DNA of 64,000 nt, taken from NCBI GenBank assembly GCA_017467625.1, contig JAFUSN010000004.1:434001-498000 (forward strand), given 5' to 3'. The translations under genes and the position numbers were made by a program. Each line of letters begins with the position of its first letter. Position 1 is the first letter of the stretch. Positions 9,248 to 17,902 of this stretch are shown piece after piece. The DNA comes from RGIG1681 sp017467625. GTDB lineage: Bacteria; Bacillota; Clostridia; Christensenellales; UBA1242. The notes under the pieces were generated by a model that was not told the DNA's origin, did not search any database, and saw nothing but the letters and a program-made list of their open reading frames with translations.

Positions 9248-10267
9248 ATGAAAAATACTCTAAAAAGGTTATTACTATTATTTCTAGTTGTGATTTGTCC
9301 AATCACAGTCTTTTTGACTGCATGTGGAGCAACGGCAACAAACACCGTCAACGGTGTTACATTTGTTTCTAAAAAATATGATGATGAAACCGGTTTTGCT
9401 GTTTTTGAGGTAGATTTAAATACTCCAACCAAACTGACTTACAAGGCGTCACCTTCAACTTGGTCTGGTTACACAGTAACTTACACAGTGGTTGGTGATG
9501 AGGGAATCAACCAGTCAAGATACACTCTTGAAAATGGTGAAATAACAGTAAGTGATGCAGCTTTTCAAAGAATTAGAGTTATGATAACAATCAATCGTCA
9601 TTCAAGTTTTTGTTTCGTTCAATTAAAAGAGTACCCTTCATCAATAAAACTTGAACACAATGAAGTTGTGTTAAATGCTCATGGATCATACACAATTCCA
9701 GTTATTGGTGTATTTAATGGTGTTGAAAAATATATTTCAGATAGTGATTACAATTTTGAAATTTCAACTAGTGATGAAACAACGGTGTCTGTTCCTGATA
9801 AAACAAGGCTTAAAGTTACATCTTTAATGGATAGAGTTGATTCAGCGACGATAACAATTAAATTAAATGATACAACTGGTGAAAGAACAAAATATGAACT
9901 TACGCTTAAAGTTAATGTTGTTAAAAATGTTAATGATGGCTATGCAGTTACTGATGGAAAAGAAACTTTTGTTCAAGATGGTGATGAGTTTGATTTAAAT
10001 CTTTCAGATTTAAACACAAATGAAAATGGCGATTATTTGTTTAACTACAAGTTATTCACATTCAGTTTGTCAGGATATTATGTTTATCCAAATATTGAAT
10101 GTTTAACCAATCAAGGAAGATTGTGCGCTGTTGACAATGAAAATCATCAAATTATCATTGATAAAAATATTGATTTAAATACAGAAATTAAAATTGGTTT
10201 ATGGACAAATTTAACAAAAACTGACGGAACTACATTTGGAATTACATTTACTGTAACAGTTAAATAA
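9248..10267 (+). CDS. Surface lipoprotein of unknown function, Ig-like fold likely
   Basis: Not recognised as a named family. The first 25 residues are a signal peptide ending in the lipobox LTAC, so the protein is probably lipid-anchored on the outer face of the membrane. The remaining 310 residues are beta-rich, with segments such as TYTVVGDEGINQSRYTLENGEITVSD and SDETTVSVPDKTRLKVTS (given here only as examples of Ig-like, Big-type strand patterns). Few Cys, no catalytic motif. It follows pyk with AGGAG before the ATG, and a strong terminator ends the unit. It starts a run of surface-protein genes reaching 15244. Confidence 0.6.
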   Translation: MKNTLKRLLLLFLVVICPITVFLTACGATATNTVNGVTFVSKKYDDETGFAVFEVDLNTPTKLTYKASPSTWSGYTVTYTVVGDEGINQSRYTLENGEITVSDAAFQRIRVMITINRHSSFCFVQLKEYPSSIKLEHNEVVLNAHGSYTIPVIGVFNGVEKYISDSDYNFEISTSDETTVSVPDKTRLKVTSLMDRVDSATITIKLNDTTGERTKYELTLKVNVVKNVNDGYAVTDGKETFVQDGDEFDLNLSDLNTNENGDYLFNYKLFTFSLSGYYVYPNIECLTNQGRLCAVDNENHQIIIDKNIDLNTEIKIGLWTNLTKTDGTTFGITFTVTVK

Positions 10268-10280
10268 ACTAATGCTATAA

Positions 10281-10309
10281 AAAGATGAGGAATTTCCTCA
10301 TCTTTTTTT
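10281..10309 (+). terminator. Terminator after the lipoprotein gene
   Basis: Stem AAAGATGAGGA (10281-10291) / TCCTCATCTTT (10295-10305), 3-nt loop, T tract. Confidence 0.85.
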
Positions 10310-10339
10310 GTTGAAAATCAACTTTTTTTCAAAAGGGTA

Positions 10340-10368
10340 TTGAAATTGATAAAAAGGTGTGATATAAT
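10340..10368 (+). promoter_or_regulatory. Distal promoter (P1) upstream of the solenoid-protein gene
   Basis: TTGAAA (10340-10345), 17-nt spacer, TATAAT (10363-10368) with an extended TGA just before it. Transcription from here would give either a leader of about 150 nt for the next gene or a short separate RNA. Confidence 0.6.
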
Positions 10369-10466
10369 ATGGTTAATTGGTTATAAAAAATAAACCATCA
10401 AAAACTTGCAATCGCTGAAAATATCGGGATTTAGGTTTTTTTTGGGTATTTTTTTTGAGAAGAGTA

Positions 10467-10495
10467 TTGACTTTTCTTTCCAATAGTAGTATAAT
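10467..10495 (+). promoter_or_regulatory. Proximal promoter (P2) of the solenoid-protein gene
   Basis: TTGACT (10467-10472), 17-nt spacer, TATAAT (10490-10495): near-consensus. Predicted start near 10502, about 24 nt before the chosen ATG. Confidence 0.8.
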
Positions 10496-10525
10496 GTGTT
10501 AAACAAAAAAAGGGAGATGGTAAAA

Positions 10526-12526
10526 ATGAAAAAGAAGAATTTATTTTTATCTTTAATTTGTAGCATTTTGTTAACAATTGCGCTTGTTACTGTGACAGTT
10601 GTTAACGTTGTTTCACCTTTGAAATCAAAAGGTGGAAATTCTAACGTGCCTCAACAAACAGAAGAGGTTAATGTTGATCCAGGGGAGCCAGAAACTCCAG
10701 TAGTTGATCCAACTGCTGATTATGAACTTCATAACTCAACTGCTGATGGAACAAAAGAAAACGCATACTATATTTATGATGTTGAGTCATTCAATCTTTT
10801 GAAAGAACATGGAACTGAAAATGCATACTTTGAAGTTGTTGAAGATGTTGATTTTGCAGGTGTTGACTATGTAACAATTTTTGAAGATGAAGCATTTAAC
10901 GGAATTATTATTTCAGGTAACAAAGTTCTTAAGAACATTCACATCACTGTAACTAAAGCAAATCTTGAATCATTCTTATTTGAAGATGGAACAGATTTTA
11001 GTGCAGCAATTGCAATTTTAGGAAAGGTTGATGGTGAAGCTCTTGAAACTCTTGAAAATGAAAAGGCAGATCTTGAAGCAGCTATTGCAGCAAAAGATGT
11101 TGAAATTGCTGATTTAGAAGCAACAGGGGATGCTGATGAAGCTCTTCTTGAAAGTCTTAAGGGTGAAAAGGAAACACTTGAAGCTGAACTTACTGCTAAA
11201 GAAGAAGAAATTGCAGCAAAAGATGCTGAAATTGCTGAACTTTTAGCTGATGAAAATGCTGATCAAGCAGAAGTTGATGCACTTACTGCTGAAAAAGATG
11301 TTCTTCTTGCTGAATATGATGCAAAAGCAGAAGCAATTGAAGCAAATAGTGCAAGAATTACAGAAGTTGAAGCAGCAATTGAAAATCTTGCAGAACTTAA
11401 AGCTCAAAAAGAAGATCTTGAAAACAAACTTGAAGCAAACGAAGTTGCTCATGGTGAAGCTGGATATGTTGAACTTAATGTTGAAGGCTTAGTTGTAACA
11501 ATTACTGATGAAGCTTATGCTTACATGAAAGAAGGTTATGCAACAGATACAAACAATTCAATTAAACAAATTGTTGTTGCAGGTGTTGTTGGTTATGCTG
11601 ATAATGCAACAATCGTTGTTAATGGTGATGTAACTGTTAATGCTGATCCATATGTTGTTTACAGTACTGCAGATGTTCAGGCTGAAAACACAATGGGTGG
11701 TGTTGTTGCAATTGCTTCAAACACAGTTGTTGAAAATTCAAAAGTTGTTGTAACAATCAATTCTTCAAAAGCAACTAAATCATTTGTTGGTGGTGTTGCT
11801 GGCTATGGTTACGGAGTTGAAGTAAGAAATGTTGATGTAAAAGTTAATTTAAATTCACACTTTGATCAAGCTCTTAGAGTTGCAGGTGTTGTTGGATTTG
11901 GCAGATCACTTGTTGTTGAAAATGCTAAAGTTGAAATCAACGCAATTGAAAACGCAGAAAGAATTAGCAACTATGCAATTATTGATGTTGAAAATGTTGA
12001 CTCAAGAGTAACATCAATTGCAGGTATTGTAAACGTTGTTAGAGCAGATAATGATGATCAAAATGCAACAATTGAAAATGTTCAAGTAACAATCAATGCT
12101 GAACAAGATGTTGTTGTTGCAGGTGTTGTTATTGAAGTTAGATCAAGAGATACAGATCCATCAATTGTTCATGTGACAATTAAAGATGCTGTTATTAAAA
12201 CAACTTCAAACACAAATGTTCTTAAACTCTTTGCAGTTGCAAAAGAACTCAAAAATGCAAAAGTAATTTTCACACCAGCTGACGAAGACGCTGAACCAAT
12301 CACATACATTGAACTTAAAGGTGAAGTTTTACTTTCAAGCACAGATGAAAACAATCCTGTTGTTGCACTCTTTGCTAGAAACGCAAGAACAACTGGAACT
12401 CTTTCAAACAGAGTAACATATTACACAAGAAATATTCCAAGATACACAGTTTCAACTCAAATTCGTCAAAATCTTGGCAATGAAGATTCACTTTCATTTA
12501 ATAACTTTGGTTCAATTGTTGATTAA
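10526..12526 (+). CDS. Large surface protein: coiled coil inserted in a GLUG-like beta-solenoid
   Basis: A 666-residue exported protein of unknown function, probably a surface structural or adhesin-like protein. The ATG at 10526 follows GGGAG; the N-terminus (MKKKNLFLSLICSILLTIALV) is a signal anchor. Residues about 70-160 look like the opening of GLUG/beta-helix proteins (YYIYDVESFNLLKEH, FEVVEDVDFAGVDY). Residues about 174-308 form a Glu/Ala/Lys/Leu-rich heptad coiled coil. From about 320 to the end the pattern returns to solenoid rungs (VAGVVGYADNATIVVNG, GGVAGYGYGVEVRN, VAGVVGFGRSLVVEN). There is no LPXTG motif, so attachment would be by the N-terminus. Very acidic. It has a strong promoter of its own and a strong terminator. 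Confidence 0.65.
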   Translation: MKKKNLFLSLICSILLTIALVTVTVVNVVSPLKSKGGNSNVPQQTEEVNVDPGEPETPVVDPTADYELHNSTADGTKENAYYIYDVESFNLLKEHGTENAYFEVVEDVDFAGVDYVTIFEDEAFNGIIISGNKVLKNIHITVTKANLESFLFEDGTDFSAAIAILGKVDGEALETLENEKADLEAAIAAKDVEIADLEATGDADEALLESLKGEKETLEAELTAKEEEIAAKDAEIAELLADENADQAEVDALTAEKDVLLAEYDAKAEAIEANSARITEVEAAIENLAELKAQKEDLENKLEANEVAHGEAGYVELNVEGLVVTITDEAYAYMKEGYATDTNNSIKQIVVAGVVGYADNATIVVNGDVTVNADPYVVYSTADVQAENTMGGVVAIASNTVVENSKVVVTINSSKATKSFVGGVAGYGYGVEVRNVDVKVNLNSHFDQALRVAGVVGFGRSLVVENAKVEINAIENAERISNYAIIDVENVDSRVTSIAGIVNVVRADNDDQNATIENVQVTINAEQDVVVAGVVIEVRSRDTDPSIVHVTIKDAVIKTTSNTNVLKLFAVAKELKNAKVIFTPADEDAEPITYIELKGEVLLSSTDENNPVVALFARNARTTGTLSNRVTYYTRNIPRYTVSTQIRQNLGNEDSLSFNNFGSIVD

Positions 12527-12537
12527 TTTGAAATGAA

Positions 12538-12567
12538 AAGAAGTGCTTAGTGCACTTCTTTTTTTTG
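12538..12567 (+). terminator. Terminator after the solenoid-protein gene
   Basis: Stem AAGAAGTGC (12538-12546) / GCACTTCTT (12552-12560), 5-nt loop, T tract. Confidence 0.85.
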
Positions 12568-12579
12568 CGCTTGATTTGT

Positions 12580-12609
12580 TTGACATAATTTGGTTAATTA
12601 TTATATATT
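12580..12609 (+). promoter_or_regulatory. Promoter of the Ig-like membrane protein gene
   Basis: Consensus TTGACA at 12580-12585. Two possible -10 elements: TATATA (12602, spacer 16) or TATATT (12604, spacer 18). Confidence 0.6.
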
Positions 12610-12636
12610 TATTATGTAATAATAAACGGGGGCGCA

Positions 12637-14022
12637 ATGAAAAACTCAATTAAGTTAGCGTTAATCTTTGTTGGAATTGTTGTCGTTGTTATAGTCGGGG
12701 CAATCGCCGGCTATTTTGTCATTGAACAAAATAAAACTTTTTATATTTATGATTTAAGATTTGTGGAACCTGTTGAAAATGTTGGTGGATACATTTACAC
12801 CAGTGATAGTGTGGAATATAAATTCATGCAAAATCAAACGGTTTATATGAGTTCAACTCAAGAAGATAAATTTCCAATTGCTGTTTATGTTTCAACGTCA
12901 AATGGAAGTAGAGATGTTGTTTTGTCTTCATCAAATCCAACTGTTGCAAGTGTTGTTTATGAATCATCAAGATGTTTTGTTAAATATTTAAGAGAAGGTG
13001 AGGCAACGATAACAGCAAAACTTGGTGCAGTTGAAGATAGTTTTGCAGTTTCTGTTCATAGCGAGCCCGCCGAAGAACTTACGGTTTATGACGTTAATTA
13101 TTATGGAAAATATGCAAATTATTATCCAAACAAAATTATTTGCTATGCTGATAGCAATGAATATACATATGGTTATGTGGCTAAAGATGCATCCGGAAAA
13201 GAAGATGTAAATAATTCGTACCTAAGAGTCATGAATTCTTATAACAAAGATGTTTTTGAAAAAGTATACATTGATGCAGTTAGCAAAAATTTAGTTTTAG
13301 TCGCAAAAGATGGTTTAACCAGAAATGTTAACGAAACAATTGCAATACAATCATTTAACCAAAGTTCCGAAGGAATTAAGGTTGTTGCAAATTATTATGT
13401 TGATGTTTATATTGTTGCGTACACTCCAAAATTTATTGAAATGGAAGTTTCAACAAGTCCGGATTTTGATGATCATATCATTTTACTTGATAGGGAGTAT
13501 GTGACAGATACAGAAGTTGAGGCTGATCCAACACTTATTGAAAATTATCTTGATTATCAAGAAGAAATTGGAAGAGTTTTGGCTCGTGGTGAAAAAGGAA
13601 TATCAAATTTATATTTAACCGAAAAAGCCGATACGCTTTATGTAAGATTTAGAAAGGTTTTCACAAATGGTGATGTTGTTTATTTAAATCAAACAGATAA
13701 CAATCATTTGATTACATGTGATGCTGGTTATTTGACAATTTCAGCAAATGGGCTTTATTATACACTTGTTTTGGATGATACTTATTTTTCATCACCGGGC
13801 AAAACCTTTGATATTGATGTTGAATTGACTGACGGATATGATGTTGAAAACACATTTAAAATTGAATATGCGGAATTTAATGTGGCAAACTTTAATAAAT
13901 TCTATTCAAAAAATGAAGAAACAAATGAATATAACTACATCTATTGGGATGAGCGTTCACACTATGATGGCGAAATTTATATTGATGGAAAGCTTGTTGC
14001 TGTTGCAGGAATAACGGATTAG
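12637..14022 (+). CDS. Membrane-anchored extracellular protein with Big2-like domain
   Basis: A 461-residue protein without a recognised function. One N-terminal membrane helix (about residues 7-29) and a large extracellular part. Residues about 85-140 match the bacterial Ig-like (Big2) pattern: VVLSSSNPTVASVV followed by GEATITAKLG. The rest is beta-rich with many Tyr, Asp and Asn and no catalytic motif. GGGGGC stands before the ATG. A stand-alone Smr gene follows after 7 nt, probably in the same transcript. Together with its neighbours at 9248 and 10526 it suggests a locus devoted to the cell surface. Confidence 0.6.
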   Translation: MKNSIKLALIFVGIVVVVIVGAIAGYFVIEQNKTFYIYDLRFVEPVENVGGYIYTSDSVEYKFMQNQTVYMSSTQEDKFPIAVYVSTSNGSRDVVLSSSNPTVASVVYESSRCFVKYLREGEATITAKLGAVEDSFAVSVHSEPAEELTVYDVNYYGKYANYYPNKIICYADSNEYTYGYVAKDASGKEDVNNSYLRVMNSYNKDVFEKVYIDAVSKNLVLVAKDGLTRNVNETIAIQSFNQSSEGIKVVANYYVDVYIVAYTPKFIEMEVSTSPDFDDHIILLDREYVTDTEVEADPTLIENYLDYQEEIGRVLARGEKGISNLYLTEKADTLYVRFRKVFTNGDVVYLNQTDNNHLITCDAGYLTISANGLYYTLVLDDTYFSSPGKTFDIDVELTDGYDVENTFKIEYAEFNVANFNKFYSKNEETNEYNYIYWDERSHYDGEIYIDGKLVAVAGITD

Positions 14023-14029
14023 GTGAAAA

Positions 14030-14293
14030 ATGGTTCCAGACACATTTATTGAATATTATTATGGGAAATATAAAAGTGTTGATTTACATCAAATGACAAA
14101 AGAGGAGTCCAGGGCTGAACTTGTTTACACATTAAATTCTCTTGATACAGATACAAAATGTTTGGTGGTGATTCATGGATATCATGGTGGAACAGTGATT
14201 AAAAATTTAGTTAAAAAAGAATTTAAACACCCAAGAATTGCTGAAAAGATTACTCTTGACGCTGCTAGAACAATATTTTTAATAAAAAGTTAA
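14030..14293 (+). CDS. Stand-alone Smr-domain protein
   Basis: An 87-residue protein that is essentially one Smr (small MutS-related) domain: the VDLHQMTKEESRAEL start (DLHG-type motif), then VVIHGYHGGTVIKNLVKKEF, corresponding to the usual IHGKGxGxL loop. Family members cleave RNA or nick DNA; in MutS2 the domain works in ribosome rescue and recombination. Here GYHGGTV replaces GKGTGVL, so the loop is not canonical. The gene follows its surface-protein neighbour by 7 nt, with AGGTG before the ATG. What it does as a lone domain is unknown. Confidence 0.65.
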   Translation: MVPDTFIEYYYGKYKSVDLHQMTKEESRAELVYTLNSLDTDTKCLVVIHGYHGGTVIKNLVKKEFKHPRIAEKITLDAARTIFLIKS

Positions 14294-14331
14294 AAAATTT
14301 TGTTAAAACTATGGAATTTGTGAAACTTGTG

Positions 14332-14340
14332 TGTTATAAT
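14332..14340 (+). promoter_or_regulatory. Extended -10 promoter of a small membrane protein gene
   Basis: TGT followed by TATAAT (14335-14340). No good -35 is seen; an extended -10 can work without one. Confidence 0.5.
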
Positions 14341-14371
14341 AATATTACTAAATATGGGGAGAAATGTGAAA

Positions 14372-14560
14372 ATGGATATTTCAAAAAAAGCGCTTATAAT
14401 TACACTTGTTATAAATTTATTAATTCTTTGTGCAGGTGTTGCATGCATGTTTTTACTTAACTTTAGTGTTTTGTCAATTGGATTATTTGCAGGAATTGCA
14501 GTTTTGGTTCTTGTATCTTCAATTTTAGTTTGGCACTACGGAAAGAATTTTAAGAAATAA
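14372..14560 (+). CDS. Small two-helix membrane protein
   Basis: Unrecognised protein of 62 residues with two predicted membrane helices (ALIITLVINLLILCAGVACMF and LSIGLFAGIAVLVLVSSILVW, each shortened or given as seen) and a basic tail KNFKK. GGGGAG lies 10 nt before the ATG at 14372; a GTG at 14366 is an alternative start. The gene has its own extended -10 promoter and a strong terminator, which argues that it is real. Confidence 0.5.
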   Translation: MDISKKALIITLVINLLILCAGVACMFLLNFSVLSIGLFAGIAVLVLVSSILVWHYGKNFKK

Positions 14561-14571
14561 CATAAAAAATA

Positions 14572-14597
14572 CAAGCCCTTTGGGCTTGTTTTTTTTT
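14572..14597 (+). terminator. Terminator after the small membrane protein gene
   Basis: Stem CAAGCCC (14572-14578) / GGGCTTG (14582-14588), loop TTT, nine T. Confidence 0.9.
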
Positions 14598-14650
14598 GTG
14601 CAAAAAATGAATAAAAAATCTCATTTGGAAAATAATTCATTTGAGGTTAT

Positions 14651-15244
14651 ATGGAAAAGAAATCTATTGCGGCCACAATATTGGTCATAATGCTAGCGCT
14701 TGTATTTTCAGTTGTTGGTGTCTGTTTTTCATCTTTTATTGCAAGTGCAAAAAAAATTGAGGTTCAAACGATAAAAATAAATTCATCAAATGGAATTGTT
14801 GTTTTTGTTGACGAAGAGAAAAAGCAAACAGCTAATGAGTTAAAACTTTCTGTCCTTGAAACCGGGCTAAAACCAGCTACTGGAGAGGTTGATGCAGAAA
14901 CTGAAATTCCAACAACAGTTAATGATGAGGGAACAACTGAAGGATATTATGGCAGTGTTTTTGTTGAATCAACTGCTGATTTTTGGGTCACAATTTCAAA
15001 TATTTCAATTAAAGGAAGAAAAGATGCATCACTAATTGAAAAGGAGCGTAAAAACATTTATATCACTATTAAAGGAGTTGAAAAAAGCACAAAGACATTT
15101 GAAGACAATATCGTTACACTTGGTAAAATTCAGGGGAGTGCGGATTTAATTGAAATTACAGTTTTTGTTTGGTTGGGTGCGCTGGCTGGTGACGATCTTG
15201 AGGGGGCAAAAATTAATTTTGATTTAAATTTCATAAAAGTCTAA
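14651..15244 (+). CDS. Exported protein, TasA/camelysin-like
   Basis: A 197-residue exported protein. The N-terminus MEKKSIAATILVIMLALVFSV is a signal peptide. The C-terminal pattern ITVFVWLGALAGDDLEGAKI followed by an F-x-L-x-F strand resembles the IWLEG...D...G...F ending of TasA-like and other SipW-dependent proteins, which form fibres in Bacillus biofilms. This link rests on pattern only; no SipW peptidase gene is in the window. GAGG precedes the ATG. The flippase gene follows closely and may be read from the same transcript. Confidence 0.45.
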   Translation: MEKKSIAATILVIMLALVFSVVGVCFSSFIASAKKIEVQTIKINSSNGIVVFVDEEKKQTANELKLSVLETGLKPATGEVDAETEIPTTVNDEGTTEGYYGSVFVESTADFWVTISNISIKGRKDASLIEKERKNIYITIKGVEKSTKTFEDNIVTLGKIQGSADLIEITVFVWLGALAGDDLEGAKINFDLNFIKV

Positions 15245-15269
15245 TTTTTTGGTGAGATTTTACCATACT

Positions 15270-16829
15270 ATGAATATGAAGAAAAATTCTTTTGTTTTTG
15301 GTATGGCATTACTCGCCATTTTTAATATTTTAGGAAAAGTTTTTGGTGCAATTTATCGTATTCCTTTGGCAAAATTTCTAGGGCCAGAGGGAATGGGGGT
15401 TTATCAATTAATTTTTACAATTTTTGCACTTATTTTAACTTTAACAACAACTGGGATTCCGGTTGCTGTTTCAAAGCTAACGGCAGAATTTGATGTTTCA
15501 AAAAAAGCCAGTTCAAAAACACTTCTTTTGACTGCCAATATTTTCGTTTTAAGTATTTCACTAATTGCCTGCCTAGCGGTTTTTCTTTTTGCAGATAAGT
15601 TTGCCACTTTTCAAGGTTATCCTGATGCTTATTTTTGTTATTATGCAATTTTACCAGCAATCCTGCTTTCAGGATTAATTTCGGTTTTTAGGGGCTATTT
15701 TCAGGGTAAACTTAAAATGTTTCCAACTGCATTTTCAATTTTGGTTGAACAAGTTGTTAAACTTGTGATGGGATTGTTTTTAATCAAGAAACTTGCCTAT
15801 AGGGGCATTAATTATGCAACATTTGGTGCTCTTTTAGGAATAAGTGCAAGTGAACTTGTTGCATTTATTGTTATTTTTACAATTTTTCTATTTTCTCATA
15901 AAGAAAAGGAGAAGTTGAAATCTAAATTTGAGATGGGTTTTAAAAGTATTTTTAAACTGCTTTTGAAAACATCGTTTCCTGTGACTGTTTCAGGTATAAT
16001 TTTGCCACTTTCAAGTGTAATTCAAAGCTTTTTGGTTGTTAAAATTTTAAGTAAACAAATGGATATTTCTGTTGCAACTGGGCTTCTTGGAATTGAGTCG
16101 GGAGTGGTTGCCCCGCTTTTAAATTTTCCAGTTGCAATTGCCATTGCACTTTCAACTTCATTGATGCCAACTTTAACTTCTTTAATTGCAAAGAGGGAGA
16201 CTGATAAAGTTGAAAAAACAATTTTAAAAGCTCACAAAATTGTTTTAAGTGTTTCGCTTGTAAGTGCTGTTTGTTTTGCGGTTTTTGCCGGCCAAATTGT
16301 TGATATATTATTTTCAAAAACACTTAATGTTGAAAATTTTTTAATTGCTGTTAAACTTGTTAGTTTAAGTTCAATAAACATTGTATTTTTGTCGTTAATT
16401 CAGGTTGAAACAGGCATTTTGCATGCAATTGGAAATATGAAATTTCCTGCAATTTCCCTTGCAATTGGAACCGTTGTAAAACTTACTCTTTCGGCAATAT
16501 TATTATCTCTTCCGTCAATAAACATTATGGGCATAATAATTGCTGAAATTATTGCTTTTTTGTTAATTTTTATTTTGGACTATTATATGGTGAAAAAGTA
16601 TACAAAATTTAGAATTTTTTCAGTATATAAAAGCGTTGTTATTCAAGCGGCTTTAATTGCGCTTATTTCGTTTATTTCAAACAAAATGTTTATTGAAATT
16701 TTTAGTGAAAAAATTGCTTTTATGTTAGCTGGTGGCATAGTGGTTTTAATTTACATAATTTCATATTATTTAATGTTTATTCGTGAAAAGCGAACTTCGG
16801 TTTTAGTTATGAAAGAATTAAAAAATTAG
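15270..16829 (+). CDS. SpoVB-like polysaccharide/lipid flippase (MOP superfamily)
   Basis: An integral membrane protein of about 519 residues with 12-14 helices. The start region GKVFGAIYRIPLAKFLGPEG, then GVYQLIF and GIPVAVSKL, is characteristic of the SpoVB/MurJ-type branch of the MOP flippases. Such proteins flip lipid-linked precursors (lipid II in MurJ/Amj functions, cortex precursors for SpoVB). The ATG at 15270 was chosen because the sequence after it fits the family; no good ribosome site is seen. TTG (15249) or GTG (15252) are alternative starts. Being close to the TasA-like gene may mean an envelope operon. Confidence 0.8.
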   Translation: MNMKKNSFVFGMALLAIFNILGKVFGAIYRIPLAKFLGPEGMGVYQLIFTIFALILTLTTTGIPVAVSKLTAEFDVSKKASSKTLLLTANIFVLSISLIACLAVFLFADKFATFQGYPDAYFCYYAILPAILLSGLISVFRGYFQGKLKMFPTAFSILVEQVVKLVMGLFLIKKLAYRGINYATFGALLGISASELVAFIVIFTIFLFSHKEKEKLKSKFEMGFKSIFKLLLKTSFPVTVSGIILPLSSVIQSFLVVKILSKQMDISVATGLLGIESGVVAPLLNFPVAIAIALSTSLMPTLTSLIAKRETDKVEKTILKAHKIVLSVSLVSAVCFAVFAGQIVDILFSKTLNVENFLIAVKLVSLSSINIVFLSLIQVETGILHAIGNMKFPAISLAIGTVVKLTLSAILLSLPSINIMGIIIAEIIAFLLIFILDYYMVKKYTKFRIFSVYKSVVIQAALIALISFISNKMFIEIFSEKIAFMLAGGIVVLIYIISYYLMFIREKRTSVLVMKELKN

Positions 16830-16858
16830 TTGAAAATGATGTTGTAATTTGATACACT
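16830..16858 (+). promoter_or_regulatory. Promoter of dus, leaderless type
   Basis: TTGAAA (16830-16835), 17-nt spacer, TACACT (16853-16858) with TGA before it. The ATG begins exactly 6 nt after the -10 and no Shine-Dalgarno is present, so the transcript should begin at or next to the start codon. Confidence 0.6.
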
Positions 16859-16864
16859 TACTTT

Positions 16865-17800
16865 ATGGTTAAAATAAAAAATATTGAATTGAAGTCTAAT
16901 TTAATTTTGGCGCCAATGGCTGGATTTAGTGATGTTGCGTTTAGAAATTTATGTTTAAAAAATGGAGCCGGCCTTGTTACGACGGAGATGGTCAGTAGTA
17001 AAGCACTTTCATACGGGAACAAAAAAACTGAGGAACTTTTGGTTACGCTTGATGATGAAGTTCCAAAGGCTGTTCAAATTTTTGGGCATGATCCTGAGGC
17101 AATGGCAGATGCTGTTAAAAATCCATTGCTTCAAAAATTTGATATAATTGATATAAATATGGGTTGTCCAGCACCTAAAATTGTTCGTAATGGTGATGGT
17201 TCAGCGCTTTTAAAAAATTTTGAACTTGCTGAAAAAATTATTCGTGCATGCACCAAAAACACTGATAAACCAGTTACTGTTAAATTTAGAATTGGTTATG
17301 GTGCATCAAGTAATGTTGCAACAGAATTTGCACAACTTTGTGAAAGAGCAGGAGCGGCGGCAATTACAATTCATGGAAGAACGACTGCGCAGGGTTACGC
17401 TGGAAATGTTAACTATGATGCAATTGCACAGGCAAAAAAGGCTGTAAAAATTCCAGTTTTTGCTAATGGAAATTGCTTAAACCGAGAAGATTATTTAAAA
17501 ATTTTAAATGAAACAGGTGCTGATGGAATTATGATTGGAAGAGGTGCGCTTGGAAGACCTGAAATTTTTAATGAAATCTTAACAGGAAAAGAAACAAAAA
17601 TAAATAAACTTGATCAAATTAAATTTCATTATGAAACTTTGCTTAAATTTTTTCATGAAAGGCAAGTTGTTTTGATGATGAGGGGACACATTTCATCATA
17701 CATGAAAGGGAAATATAAAAATGTTGAAGTTTTAAAATCAATTCTTAAAATGGAAACATATGATGAAATTTTGCAAACTTTAACAAAAAACATGGCGTAA
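16865..17800 (+). CDS. dus: tRNA-dihydrouridine synthase (DusB type)
   Basis: FMN enzyme that reduces uridine to dihydrouridine in tRNA. Seen: LAPMAGFSDVAFRNLC at the N-terminus, INMGCPAPKIVRNGDGSALL with the catalytic Cys, KFRIGY, ITIHGRTTAQGY and GADGIMIGRGALGRPEIF. Length 311 residues, normal for the family. The start is the ATG at 16865, where family homology begins; no ribosome site stands before it. See the leaderless promoter entry. Confidence 0.93.
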   Translation: MVKIKNIELKSNLILAPMAGFSDVAFRNLCLKNGAGLVTTEMVSSKALSYGNKKTEELLVTLDDEVPKAVQIFGHDPEAMADAVKNPLLQKFDIIDINMGCPAPKIVRNGDGSALLKNFELAEKIIRACTKNTDKPVTVKFRIGYGASSNVATEFAQLCERAGAAAITIHGRTTAQGYAGNVNYDAIAQAKKAVKIPVFANGNCLNREDYLKILNETGADGIMIGRGALGRPEIFNEILTGKETKINKLDQIKFHYETLLKFFHERQVVLMMRGHISSYMKGKYKNVEVLKSILKMETYDEILQTLTKNMA

Positions 17801-17824
17801 TGCTTGAAAATATGGGTTGCTTTG

Positions 17825-17854
17825 TTGACAATCCGTATTTTTTTTAATTATAAT
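17825..17854 (+). promoter_or_regulatory. Promoter of the pgk-tpiA unit
   Basis: TTGACA (17825-17830), 18-nt spacer, TATAAT (17849-17854). Leader of about 40 nt with GAGG before the ATG. Confidence 0.75.
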
Positions 17855-17902
17855 ATATTCGTAGAATAATAAGTTCTATAAAACCATTATTGAGGTTAAG
17901 TT

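Noticed and set aside
10369..10386. Five-codon ORF (MVNWL) after promoter P1, as a leader peptide
   Set aside because: The ATG directly follows the -10 element, so it would not be in the transcript.
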